A stretch of 64,000 nucleotides of DNA, taken from Actinomadura nitritigenes (lineage in GTDB: Bacteria > Actinomycetota > Actinomycetes > Streptosporangiales > Streptosporangiaceae). The stretch covers positions 124,001 through 188,000 of the forward strand of contig NZ_JAGEOK010000010.1 in assembly GCF_017573545.1 (NCBI RefSeq). The letters are read 5' to 3'. This document shows positions 7,744 through 15,338 of the stretch, piece by piece. The position numbers and the translations under genes are program-made. Every line of letters begins with the position of its first letter. Positions within the stretch are counted from its first letter, which is position 1. The notes under the pieces were generated by a model. That model was given only the letters and a program-made list of their open reading frames with translations. It ran no database searches and had not been told where the DNA came from.

Positions 7744-9114
7744 TCAGGTGTGCGCGATGAGGACGGCCGGGTCCTCCACGCAGTCGGCCACGTAGCGCAG
7801 GAACCCGCCCGCGGTGCCGCCGTCGCAGACCCGGTGGTCGAAGGTGAGGGACAGCTGGGCGACCTTGCGCGGGACGACGGCGCCGCCGTGCACCCAGGGC
7901 CGGTCGACGACCCGGCCGACGCCGAGCAGCGCCGCCTCCGGATGGTTGATGATGGGCGTCGAGCCGTCCACGCCGAACACCCCGTAGTTGTTGAGCGTGA
8001 ACGTGCCGCCGGTCAGCGCCTCGGGCGGCAGCTTCCCGGCGCGGGCGAGGCCGGTGAGCCGGGCCAGCTCGGCGGCGAGGTCCCCGGTCGTCATCAGGTG
8101 GGCGTCCCGCACGACCGGGACGACCAGCCCCCGGTCGGTCTGCGCGGCGAAGCCGAGGTTCACCCGCCCGTGCCGGACGATCTCGGCGCGGCCGGTGTCG
8201 ACCGAGGAGTTCAGCTCGGGGAACCGCCGCAGCCCGGACACGCAGATCCGGGCGAGCAGCGCGAGCAGCCCGATGCCGAGGTCCGGGCGGGTCCGGCGCA
8301 GCGCGTCCTTCACGTCGAGCAGGCCGGTGGCGTCGACGTCCACCCAGGTGGTGGCGTCGGGGATCTCGGCGCGGCTGCGGGTGAGCTTGTCGGCCACCGC
8401 CCGGCGCACGCCGCGCAGCGGGACGCGCTCGTCCGCGAGGCCGGGCGCCGCCGCGGCCGCCCGCTCCGCGGCCGTCCGCTCCCTGGGCGTCGGCTCCCTG
8501 GGCTCCGCGGCGGCGATGGCCTGCTCGACGTCGCGGCGCAGGATGACGCCGCGCGGGCCGGTCGGGGCGACGGCGGCGATGTCCACACCGTGCTCGCGGG
8601 CGATCCTGCGGACCAGCGGGGAGATCACGCGCGGCGCGAGCGGCGGCCGGGCCGCCGGCGCGGCGGCCTCCGCCCGGACCACTTCGGCGGCCTCCGCCCG
8701 GACCTCCCCGGCGGGCGCCCCGCCGGTGGGACGCGCCCTGCCGCGCCGCCGCCTGCGCGCGCCGGACGCGCCGCCGGTGCCGTAACCGATCAGCACGTTG
8801 CCCGAGCCCGCCTGCTCCTCCTCGCGGTAGCGGGCGGCGGCCGGGTCCTCGGGCGCGGCCCCGGCCGCCCCGACCTCGATGAGCGGCTCGCCGACGCCGA
8901 GGACGGCGCCCGGCCCGGCGTGCAGCCTCAGCACCGTCCCGGCGAACGGGACCGGGACCTCGACGGCCGCCTTGGCGGTCTCCACCTCCACCACGACCTG
9001 GTCGACCTCGACGGTGTCGCCGACCGCGACCTTCCACTCCAGGACCTCGGCCTCCGTGAGCCCCTCGCCGAGGTCGGGCAGGCGGAACACCCGCGCGGCG
9101 ACGGCGGTGGTCAC
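7744..9114 (-). CDS. bkdC: 2-oxoacid dehydrogenase E2 (dihydrolipoamide acyltransferase)
   Basis: A 456-residue acyltransferase. Residues 8-85 are one lipoyl domain with the modified lysine in VETAKAAVEV; a proline/alanine-rich linker follows; PRVISPLVRRIAREHGVDIA (about 175-210) is the E1/E3 peripheral-subunit-binding domain; the rest is the catalytic core with the histidine/aspartate motif DHRVCDGG near the C-terminus. It passes the acyl group from lipoamide to CoA. GTG at 9114 overlaps the stop of the E1beta gene by four bases (GTGA), so translation is coupled. One lipoyl domain and the bkd-like context with an Lrp regulator favour a branched-chain 2-oxoacid complex over pyruvate. No E3 gene is present here; a shared lipoamide dehydrogenase elsewhere is expected. 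Confidence 0.88.
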   Translation of the reverse strand: MTTAVAARVFRLPDLGEGLTEAEVLEWKVAVGDTVEVDQVVVEVETAKAAVEVPVPFAGTVLRLHAGPGAVLGVGEPLIEVGAAGAAPEDPAAARYREEEQAGSGNVLIGYGTGGASGARRRRRGRARPTGGAPAGEVRAEAAEVVRAEAAAPAARPPLAPRVISPLVRRIAREHGVDIAAVAPTGPRGVILRRDVEQAIAAAEPREPTPRERTAAERAAAAAPGLADERVPLRGVRRAVADKLTRSRAEIPDATTWVDVDATGLLDVKDALRRTRPDLGIGLLALLARICVSGLRRFPELNSSVDTGRAEIVRHGRVNLGFAAQTDRGLVVPVVRDAHLMTTGDLAAELARLTGLARAGKLPPEALTGGTFTLNNYGVFGVDGSTPIINHPEAALLGVGRVVDRPWVHGGAVVPRKVAQLSLTFDHRVCDGGTAGGFLRYVADCVEDPAVLIAHT

Positions 9115-10199
9115 GACGCCTCCCGCATGGCACCGCCCGGCAGGAGACGGGCGTCCGCGGCCGCCGGCTCCTCCTGCGCGAGGTGGCGGGTGTCGGGCTC
9201 GTCGTCGAACTGGAGCCGGTCCACCGCGTCGAGCACCCGGTCGGCGTCCGGCAGGTGCGAGCGCTCCAGCTTCGGCGGCGGGTACGGGATGTCGAACCCG
9301 CTGACGCGCAGCACCGGGGCCGCCAGCGAGTGGAAGCAGCGCTCCTGGACCCGCGCCGCGATCTCCGCGCCGACGCCCGCGAACCCCTGCGCCTCCTGGA
9401 CCACCACGCAGCGGCCCGTCTTGCGGACGGACGCCACGACGGTCTCGTCGTCGAACGGCACGATCGACCGCAGGTCCACGACCTCCAGCGACCGGCCCTC
9501 GCCCTCCGCGGCCTCGGCCGCCTCCAGCGCCACGGACACGCTGGGCCCGTAGGCGACGAGCGTCGCGTCCGTCCCGGCGCGCCGCACGGCCGCCCGCCCG
9601 ATCCCCGCGGTGCGGCGGTCCGGCGGCGACACCTCGCCCGAGGACCAGTACAGCCGCTTCGGCTCCATGAAGACCACCGGGTCGGGATCGGCGACGGCGT
9701 CGCGCAGCAGCCAGTACGCGTCGTCCGGCGTGGCGGGGGTGACCACCTTCAGGCCGGGGGTGTGCGCGTAGTAGGCCTCGCTGGAGTCGCTGTGGTGCTC
9801 GACGCCGCCGACGCCGCCCGCGTACGGGATGCGGATCACCATCGGCAGCGGCAGCAGGCCGCGCGTGCGGTTGCGCATCTTCGCCACGTGCGAGGCGATC
9901 TGCTCGAACGCCGGGTAGGCGAACGCGTCGAACTGCATCTCGACGACCGGGCGGAACCCGCCCATCGCCATGCCGACGGCCAGCCCGACGATGCCGGCCT
10001 CGGCGAGCGGGGTGTCGAAGCACCGGTCCTCGCCGAACTCGGCGGTCAGCCCGTCGGTGATGCGGAAGACGCCGCCCAGCGGGCCGACGTCCTCACCGAA
10101 GACCAGGACCCGCTCGTCCTCGCGGAGCGCGTCCCGCAGCGCGGCGTTCAGCGCCTGCGCCATCGTCATCTCCGCCTTGCGGGTCGTCGTTTCCGTCAT
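9111..10199 (-). CDS. bkdB: 2-oxoacid dehydrogenase E1 beta subunit
   Basis: A 362-residue transketolase-like subunit. Visible family phrases are MTMAQALNAALRDALREDERV, VFGEDVGPLGGVFRIT, FDTPLAEAGIVGLAVGMAMGG, MQFDAFAYPAFEQI and HHSDSSEAYYAHTPGLKVV; the last includes the conserved histidine pair near the active site. With E1alpha it forms the ThDP enzyme that decarboxylates the 2-oxoacid. It follows E1alpha by one base and overlaps E2 by four, giving a tight three-gene operon. The C-terminal 30 residues are longer than in E. coli-type enzymes, with an acidic/alanine tail. Confidence 0.9.
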   Translation of the reverse strand: MTETTTRKAEMTMAQALNAALRDALREDERVLVFGEDVGPLGGVFRITDGLTAEFGEDRCFDTPLAEAGIVGLAVGMAMGGFRPVVEMQFDAFAYPAFEQIASHVAKMRNRTRGLLPLPMVIRIPYAGGVGGVEHHSDSSEAYYAHTPGLKVVTPATPDDAYWLLRDAVADPDPVVFMEPKRLYWSSGEVSPPDRRTAGIGRAAVRRAGTDATLVAYGPSVSVALEAAEAAEGEGRSLEVVDLRSIVPFDDETVVASVRKTGRCVVVQEAQGFAGVGAEIAARVQERCFHSLAAPVLRVSGFDIPYPPPKLERSHLPDADRVLDAVDRLQFDDEPDTRHLAQEEPAAADARLLPGGAMREAS

Positions 10200-10200
10200 G

Positions 10201-11433
10201 TCAGTCCTCCAGGGCGGCCAGCTCGGACGCCAGCTGGGCCCGCTGCTCGCGCAACTGCGGCGTGGGCTCGGCGAAGACGTGATCGAACAGCTCCAGCGGG
10301 GTGGGCGCGGGCTCCGGGTCGGCGTTCAGCGCGTCGCGGACACGGGCGGCGAACTCCTCGGCGGCCCTGTCCGCCGCGGCGACCCCCTCGTCGTCCAGCA
10401 CGCCCCGGCCGCGCAGGTAGGTCTCCAGGCGGGCGATGGGGTCGGCGGCCTCCCAGCGCGCGACCTCGTCGTCCTCCCGGTAGCGGGTGGCGTCGTCGGC
10501 GTTGGTGTGGGCGTCCATGCGGTACGTGTGCGCCTCCACCAGCGACGGGCCGCCGCCCGCGCGCGCGTGCTCCACGGCCGAGGCCAGCACGGACAGCACC
10601 GCGACGAGGTCGTTGCCGTCCACCTGCTCGGAGCGGACGCCGTACCCGACGCCCTTGTAGGCGAGCGCGGGCGCGGCGGTCTGCTTGGCCAGCGGCACCG
10701 AGATCGCGTACTGGTTGTTCTGCACGAAGAACACCACGGGCGCGCGCCGGACCGCCGCGTAGTTGAGCGCCTCGTGGAAGTCGCCCTCGCTCGTGCCGCC
10801 GTCGCCGACGAAGGCCATCACGACGCCGTCCTCGCCCTTGCGGCGCAGGGCCTCGGCCATTCCCACCGCGTGGAGGGTCTGGGTGGCCAGCGGGGTGCAC
10901 TGCGGCGCGACGCGCACGGCGGCCGGGTCGTACCCGCAGTGCCAGCCGCCCTGCAGCAGCGTGAGCACCTCGGCGGGGTCGAGGCCGCGGGCGACCAGCG
11001 CCACCGAGTCCCGGTAGGTGGGGAACAGCCAGTCGCCGTCGCGGAGCGCGAGCACGCCGCCGACCTGGCACGCCTCCTGGCCGCGGCTCGACGGGTACAC
11101 CGCGAGCCTGCCCTGCCTGGTCAGCGCCGTCGCCTGCCGGTCGAAGCGGCGGCCGAGCACCATCCGGCGGTACGCCTCCAGCAGCTCGCCGTCGGCGGGC
11201 GCCGTCCGGCCCGCCGGGGGTTCGACGGCCGTGCCGTCCTCGGCGACGAAACGCACGGGGGCGGCGGACGGCAGCAGGCCCTCGACCGCGGGCCGGTGAT
11301 CGCGCGCGGCCTCCCGCGCGGCTCCGGCCTTCCGCGCGGCCCCGGCTCCCCGCGCGGCCCCGGCCTTCCGGGCGGGCACGGCTTTCCGCGCGGGCTCGGG
11401 CTTCCGCACCTGCATGGGCTTCCGCACTGGCAT
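10201..11433 (-). CDS. bkdA: 2-oxoacid dehydrogenase E1 alpha subunit with basic N-terminal tail
   Basis: A 410-residue ThDP-binding subunit. The ThDP motif GDG...NN is seen in AFVGDGGTSEGDFHEALNYA and FFVQNNQYAIS, and the serine phosphorylation-loop region follows MDAHTNADDATRYR. Unlike the usual enzyme, the first 45 or so residues are a lysine/arginine/alanine tail made of near repeats (VRKP, ARKA, AARGAG, AARKAG), resembling histone-like tails. ATG at 11433 is used because AAGGAAAG lies 10 bases upstream; a farther GTG at 11490 would only lengthen the tail into the operator. The gene is divergent from the Lrp gene at 11554. Confidence 0.88.
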   Translation of the reverse strand: MPVRKPMQVRKPEPARKAVPARKAGAARGAGAARKAGAAREAARDHRPAVEGLLPSAAPVRFVAEDGTAVEPPAGRTAPADGELLEAYRRMVLGRRFDRQATALTRQGRLAVYPSSRGQEACQVGGVLALRDGDWLFPTYRDSVALVARGLDPAEVLTLLQGGWHCGYDPAAVRVAPQCTPLATQTLHAVGMAEALRRKGEDGVVMAFVGDGGTSEGDFHEALNYAAVRRAPVVFFVQNNQYAISVPLAKQTAAPALAYKGVGYGVRSEQVDGNDLVAVLSVLASAVEHARAGGGPSLVEAHTYRMDAHTNADDATRYREDDEVARWEAADPIARLETYLRGRGVLDDEGVAAADRAAEEFAARVRDALNADPEPAPTPLELFDHVFAEPTPQLREQRAQLASELAALED

Positions 11434-11452
11434 GGCGCGCCTCGCTTTCCTT

Positions 11453-11476
11453 GGACGCTTGACGACCAAAGCGTCC
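11453..11476. promoter_or_regulatory. Inverted repeat between bkd operon and Lrp gene
   Basis: GGACGCTT-N8-AAGCGTCC, with perfect 8-bp arms, sits 20 bp in front of the E1alpha start. Position and symmetry suit an Lrp/AsnC-type operator controlling the operon. The remainder of the 120-bp gap holds an AT-rich stretch with GATAAT (about 11509) that may be a promoter element of one of the two genes. Confidence 0.5.
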
Positions 11477-11553
11477 GTCCCGGCGACCATCTGTTCAAGA
11501 CATGCCGGATAATGAGCGACAAGTGGTTCTCAATGGGGTGTGAGGATGGCCAA

Positions 11554-12066
11554 ATGTCGAACGATGACGCCGCGGACGGTGCCTGGCCGGGACGTTCTGC
11601 CGGACGGCTGGACGCAGTGGACCGGGCGATCATCGCCGAGCTGCTCCGCGACGGCCGGATCTCGGTGCGGGCGCTCGCCGAGAACGTGCACGTCTCCCGC
11701 GCGAACGCCTACGCGCGCCTCACCCGCCTAATGGACGACGGCGTCATCACCGGTTTCACGGCGGAGCTGGCGCCGCACCGGGCCGGGCTCGGCACCAGCG
11801 CGTACGTCTCGATCACGATCGAGCAGAACTCCTGGCGGGCGGTGTCGGCCGGGCTCAAGGAGATCACCTACGTCGAGCACTTCGCGATGGTCGGCGGGGA
11901 CTACGACGTGCTCGCCCTGGTCAGGGCCCCGGACAATGCGGCGCTCCGGCACGTGGTGCTGGAGCGCGTCCAGGACATCCCCGGGGTCCGCGCCACCCGC
12001 ACCTGGCTGGTGTTCGACGAGGCCCGCGGCCGGGGGGCGGAGTGGGGGGCGCCTCCGGCCGGGTGA
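11554..12066 (+). CDS. bkdR: Lrp/AsnC-family regulator (BkdR-like)
   Basis: A 170-residue regulator: N-terminal helix-turn-helix LDAVDRAIIAELLRDGRISV then RALAENVHVSRANAYARLTR, linker, and a C-terminal RAM/AsnC sensing domain (VSITIEQNSWRAVSAGLKEI, FAMVGGDYDVLALVRAPD). Lrp-type proteins sense amino acids and often control a neighbouring catabolic operon; in streptomycetes a divergent Lrp-type gene controls bkd, so this is the likely regulator of the E1-E2 genes. ATG at 11554 has GAGG eight bases upstream; an upstream ATG at 11533 would add seven residues. The gene ends in a convergent hairpin. Confidence 0.88.
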   Translation: MSNDDAADGAWPGRSAGRLDAVDRAIIAELLRDGRISVRALAENVHVSRANAYARLTRLMDDGVITGFTAELAPHRAGLGTSAYVSITIEQNSWRAVSAGLKEITYVEHFAMVGGDYDVLALVRAPDNAALRHVVLERVQDIPGVRATRTWLVFDEARGRGAEWGAPPAG

Positions 12067-12072
12067 AACGCG

Positions 12073-12110
12073 GCCGCCGCCCGCCTCGTCCGGGACGAGG
12101 GGGCGGCGGC
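12073..12110. terminator. Strong convergent hairpin between Lrp and EthD genes
   Basis: About 18 paired bases (GCCGCCGCCC...CCTCGTCC with GGACGAGG...GGGCGGCGGC) with one bulged base and almost no loop. It lies seven bases after the Lrp stop and before the EthD stop on the other strand. Confidence 0.7.
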
Positions 12111-12121
12111 GGGCTGGCGGG

Positions 12122-12427
12122 TCAGCCGAGGGTCTCGCGCACCTCACCGGAGAACATGGTCGTAGAGGCGACCTCGTACTTCGCCGCGTCCTCGGCGGCC
12201 GCGGCCATCTCCGGGCTGCCCAGCGCCGCCGCGAGGGCGTCGCCGTCCTCGAACCACAGCTCGGCGACGAGGTAGGGCGCGTCGGTCCCGAGCGCCTGCG
12301 GGCGCGTCAGGGTGAACGACTTCAGCCCGGGCAGGGCGTGCACGAGCGGGACGTGGGTGCTCTCGTAGCGCTCGTCGAACGCCGCCGGGTCGGCGGGGGA
12401 GAAATACTGGACGGTGAGGCGGTGCAT
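12122..12427 (-). CDS. EthD-family small protein
   Basis: A 101-residue dimeric alpha/beta-barrel type protein. HRLTVQYFSPADPAAFDERY, STHVPLVHALPGLKSFTLTR and YLVAELWFEDGDALAAALGS are the three usual blocks of the EthD domain (about 100 residues). EthD proteins accompany degradation genes, but their own reaction is mostly unknown; some act as decarboxylases, isomerases or haem-binding dye peroxidase relatives. The ATG at 12427 has GGAGG in front. It is transcribed away from the paa operon and could share its control region. Confidence 0.8.
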   Translation of the reverse strand: MHRLTVQYFSPADPAAFDERYESTHVPLVHALPGLKSFTLTRPQALGTDAPYLVAELWFEDGDALAAALGSPEMAAAAEDAAKYEVASTTMFSGEVRETLG

Positions 12428-12492
12428 GCGGTCCTCCAGGGTGGATGAGGCCGGCCGGTGTCCGGGCCACCTCACCGTAGCCCGCGCGCCCC

Positions 12493-12558
12493 TGGCGCGG
12501 ATGCGCCGGGCCCATGGCGCGGATGCGCCCAGCCCATTGCGCGGAGGCGCCCGCCCGT
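12493..12558. repeat. Three tandem 22-bp repeats upstream of paaA
   Basis: Units start at 12493, 12515 and 12537; the first two differ at two positions (TGGCGCGGATGCGCC core) and the third is more diverged. Each unit contains a GGCGC/GCGCC self-complementary core. The block lies just before the TetR-like operator of the paa operon. Confidence 0.7.
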
Positions 12559-12568
12559 GCGACCGTAT

Positions 12569-12588
12569 TACTGACCGAACGATAAGTA
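12569..12588. promoter_or_regulatory. Candidate TetR (PaaR-type) operator in front of paaA
   Basis: The imperfect palindrome TACTGACCGA/ACGATAAGTA carries TACT...AGTA ends and CG...CG inner positions. From memory, the left half resembles the reported corynebacterial PaaR site (ACTnACCGnnCG). It is the most AT-rich part of the gap and lies 26 bp before the paaA start. Confidence 0.5.
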
Positions 12589-12614
12589 ATTCGTCCGACC
12601 GGTGAGGAGGGGAC

Positions 12615-13580
12615 ATGACGACGACCCCCGTGGATCCCGCGCCGCGCGAGGCGGCGGCGCAGGAGCGGTTCGACGCGACCATCGCGCGGGGCGACCGCAT
12701 CGAGCCCCGGGACTGGATGCCGGACGGCTACCGCCGCACGCTCGTCCGCCAGATCGCCCAGCACGCGCACTCGGAGATCATCGGGATGCAGCCGGAGGGC
12801 AACTGGATCGGGCGCGCCCCGTCCCTGCGCCGCAAGGCGATCCTGCTGGCGAAGGTGCAGGACGAGGCAGGGCACGGGCTGTACCTGTACTCGGCGTGCG
12901 AGACCCTCGGCGTCTCCCGGGCCGAGCTGACCGAGATGCTGCTCGCCGGCCGGCAGAAGTACTCCTCGATCTTCAACTACCCGACGCTGTCGTACGCCGA
13001 CGTCGGCACGATCGGCTGGCTCGTCGACGGCGCCGCGATCTGCAACCAGGTGCCGCTGTGCCGCACGTCCTACGGTCCGTACGGCCGCGCGATGATCCGC
13101 ATCTGCAAGGAGGAGTCCTTCCACCAGCGGCAGGGCTACGAGCTGCTGATGACGATGATGCGCGGGACGGACGCCCAGCGCGCCATGGTGCAGGAGTCGG
13201 TCGACCGGTTCTGGTGGCCGTCGCTGATGATGTTCGGCCCGCCGGACGCCGAGTCGCCGAACAGCGCGCGGTCGATGGCGTGGGGCGTCAAGCGCAACTC
13301 CAACGACGAGCTGCGCCAGAAGTTCGTCGACATGACCGTCCCGCAGGCCGAGGCCCTCGGGGTGACGCTCCCCGACCCGGACCTGCGCTGGAACGAGGAG
13401 CGCGGCCACTACGACTTCGGCGAGCCGGACTGGGCGGAGTTCGCCGCGGTGGTCGGCGGGAACGGGCCGTGCAACGCGCAGCGGCTGGCGCACCGCCGCG
13501 CCGCCCACGAGGACGGCGCCTGGGTGCGCGAGGCCGCGACGGCGTTCGCCGAGCGGTCCGCCGAGGGAGGCGCCCGATGA
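12615..13580 (+). CDS. paaA: Phenylacetyl-CoA epoxidase catalytic subunit PaaA
   Basis: A 321-residue ferritin-like di-iron subunit that inserts oxygen into the aromatic ring of phenylacetyl-CoA to give the 1,2-epoxide. Di-iron ligands are visible as DEAGH (E84, H87) and KEESFH (E167, H170), and further family phrases (IIGMQPEGNW, SYADVGTIGWLVDGAA, FWWPSLMMFGPPD) are well conserved. ATG at 12615 follows GAGGAGG. It opens the paaABCDE operon, overlapping paaB by ATGA. The later pathway genes (paaG, paaZ, paaJ, paaH, paaK) are not in the window. Confidence 0.96.
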   Translation: MTTTPVDPAPREAAAQERFDATIARGDRIEPRDWMPDGYRRTLVRQIAQHAHSEIIGMQPEGNWIGRAPSLRRKAILLAKVQDEAGHGLYLYSACETLGVSRAELTEMLLAGRQKYSSIFNYPTLSYADVGTIGWLVDGAAICNQVPLCRTSYGPYGRAMIRICKEESFHQRQGYELLMTMMRGTDAQRAMVQESVDRFWWPSLMMFGPPDAESPNSARSMAWGVKRNSNDELRQKFVDMTVPQAEALGVTLPDPDLRWNEERGHYDFGEPDWAEFAAVVGGNGPCNAQRLAHRRAAHEDGAWVREAATAFAERSAEGGAR

Positions 13581-13870
13581 GCGGCGACCGGCGGGAATGG
13601 CCGCTCTACGAGGTGTTCGTCCGCGGCAAGCGCGGCCTCAACCACGTGCACGTCGGCTCGCTGCACGCCCCCGACGACGTGATGGCGCTGCGCCACGCGC
13701 GCGACGTCTACACGCGCCGCAACGAGGGCGTGAGCATCTGGGTCGTGCGGGCCGACGCCATCACCGCGTCCAGCCCGGACGAGAAGGACCCGCTGTTCTC
13801 ACCGAGCGGCGACAAGGTCTACCGGCACCCGACGTTCTATGACATCCCCGACGACGTCCCGCACATGTGA
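13577..13870 (+). CDS. paaB: Phenylacetyl-CoA epoxidase subunit PaaB
   Basis: A 97-residue small subunit. EWPLYEVFVRGKRGLNHVHV then GSLHAPD and ARDVYTRRNEGVSIWVVRA are diagnostic of PaaB, which bridges the PaaAC subcomplexes. Its ATG overlaps the paaA stop (ATGA at 13577-13580). The usual length is about 95 residues, so it is complete. Confidence 0.96.
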   Translation: MSGDRREWPLYEVFVRGKRGLNHVHVGSLHAPDDVMALRHARDVYTRRNEGVSIWVVRADAITASSPDEKDPLFSPSGDKVYRHPTFYDIPDDVPHM

Positions 13871-13883
13871 GGGCGGACCACCG

Positions 13884-14816
13884 ATGAGCGACGACCTTCT
13901 GAACAGCGACCTCGGCGGCGTGTTCGACGGGCTGGCCGGCGGCGAGTCCTCGCAGTGGGCGTTCGGCACCGGCTTCGAGGACCCCCTCGCCGGCGTCGAC
14001 ACCACCGTGCCGGACGGCGCCGACCGCGCCGACCTCGCCGCGTACTGCCTGATGCTCGGCGACGACGCGCTGATCATGTCGCAGCGCCTGTCGGAGTGGT
14101 GCAGCCGCGCCCCCGACCTCGAAGAGGACATCGCGCTCGCGAACATGGCCCTCGACCTGCTCGGGCAGGCGCGGCTGCTGCTGTCGCGGGCGGCCGCCGC
14201 CGACCCCGCCGCCGTGCCCGCCCTCCCCGAGGGCTCGCCGGTGCCGGGCGAGGACGCGCTCGCCTTCTTCCGCGAGGCGGGGGAGTTCCGCAACGTCCGC
14301 CTCGCCGAGGTGCCCAACGGCGACTTCGCGCACGTGGTCGTGCGCCTGCTGCTGTTCTCGGTGGCGCGGCTCGCGCTGCTGGAACGGCTCCGGGCGAGCG
14401 CCGACCACGTGCTGGCGGCGGTGGCGGCCAAGGGCGCCAAGGAGGTCACCTACCACCGCGACTGGGCGGGCCGCTGGTTCCTCACGCTGGCGCGGGGCAC
14501 CGAGGAGTCGCGCCGGAGGCTCGTCGCCGCGCTGGACGCGCTGTGGCCGCTCCAGCCGGAACTGGTCGCCGCGCACCCGATCGAGGCGTCCCTCGCCGAG
14601 GCCGGCGTGGGCGTCGATCCCACCGCCGTCCGCGACGAGGTCGACGCCGTCCTCGACCAGGTGCTGGCCGTCAGCGGCGTCGACCGGCCGGACCGCGCGC
14701 CCCTCGCCGGGGTCGGCGGGCGGACGGGCCGCGACGGCATGCACACCGAGGCGTTCGGCCGGCTGCTCGCCGAGATGCAGGTGGTCGCGCGCGCCCACCC
14801 GAGCGGGCGATGGTGA
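13884..14816 (+). CDS. paaC: Phenylacetyl-CoA epoxidase structural subunit PaaC
   Basis: A 310-residue ferritin-like subunit that holds PaaA in its active form. YCLMLGDDALIMSQRLSEWC, EEDIALANMALDLLGQARLL and PNGDFAHVVVRLLLFS, KGAKEVTYHRDWAGRWFLTLARGTEESRRR are PaaC signatures (broken here into short phrases). The first 40 residues are longer and more acidic than in E. coli PaaC. It starts 13 bp after paaB and overlaps paaD. Confidence 0.94.
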   Translation: MSDDLLNSDLGGVFDGLAGGESSQWAFGTGFEDPLAGVDTTVPDGADRADLAAYCLMLGDDALIMSQRLSEWCSRAPDLEEDIALANMALDLLGQARLLLSRAAAADPAAVPALPEGSPVPGEDALAFFREAGEFRNVRLAEVPNGDFAHVVVRLLLFSVARLALLERLRASADHVLAAVAAKGAKEVTYHRDWAGRWFLTLARGTEESRRRLVAALDALWPLQPELVAAHPIEASLAEAGVGVDPTAVRDEVDAVLDQVLAVSGVDRPDRAPLAGVGGRTGRDGMHTEAFGRLLAEMQVVARAHPSGRW

Positions 14817-15337
14817 ACGCCCGCACGACGGCCCGCGAGCGCGCCCTCGACGCGGCCGGGCGGGTGCGCGACCCGGAGATGCCGATGCTCACCCTCGCCG
14901 ACCTCGGCGTGCTGCGCGGCGTCGACGTCGAGCGCGACGCCGACGGCGGGGAGGCCGTCGTCGCCTCGATCACGCCGACCTACACCGGCTGCCCGGCCCT
15001 CGCGACGATGCGCGACGACCTCGTCCACCGGCTGAACGGCGCGGGGTTCCCGCGCGTGCGGGTCCGGATCGTGCTGGACCCGCCGTGGTCGAGCGACTGG
15101 ATCTCCGAGCGCGGGCGGGCCGCGCTGCGGGAGGCGGGCCTGTCGCCGCCGGGGCCGGTCCGGCGGCCGTCCGGGCCGCTCGGGCTCACGCTCGGGCCGA
15201 CCCGCCGCGCCCCCGCCTGCCCGCGCTGCGGCTCGCCGTCCACCCGCCTGACCTCCGAGTTCGGCGCGACCGCGTGCAAGGCCCTGTACCGCTGCACCGA
15301 CTGCCTCGAGCCGTTCGAGCACGTCAAGGAGATCTGA
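14810..15337 (+). CDS. paaD: PaaD, Fe-S/zinc assembly factor of the epoxidase
   Basis: A 175-residue protein of the MIP18/DUF59 type: VRDPEMPMLTLADLGVLRGV and TPTYTGCPALATMRDDL (the conserved Cys region) are followed by a C-terminal zinc-ribbon-like part with CPRCGS and CKALYRCTDCLEPF. PaaD is needed to mature the epoxidase system. The start can be ATG 14810 or GTG 14813; both overlap the paaC stop within ATGGTGA, indicating translational coupling. Confidence 0.92.
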   Translation: MVNARTTARERALDAAGRVRDPEMPMLTLADLGVLRGVDVERDADGGEAVVASITPTYTGCPALATMRDDLVHRLNGAGFPRVRVRIVLDPPWSSDWISERGRAALREAGLSPPGPVRRPSGPLGLTLGPTRRAPACPRCGSPSTRLTSEFGATACKALYRCTDCLEPFEHVKEI

Positions 15338-15338
15338 C

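Noticed and set aside
12493..12558. Tandem 22-bp repeats considered as an iteron origin
   Set aside because: Only three GC-rich copies, no dnaA or rep gene nearby; promoter-linked position is a simpler explanation.
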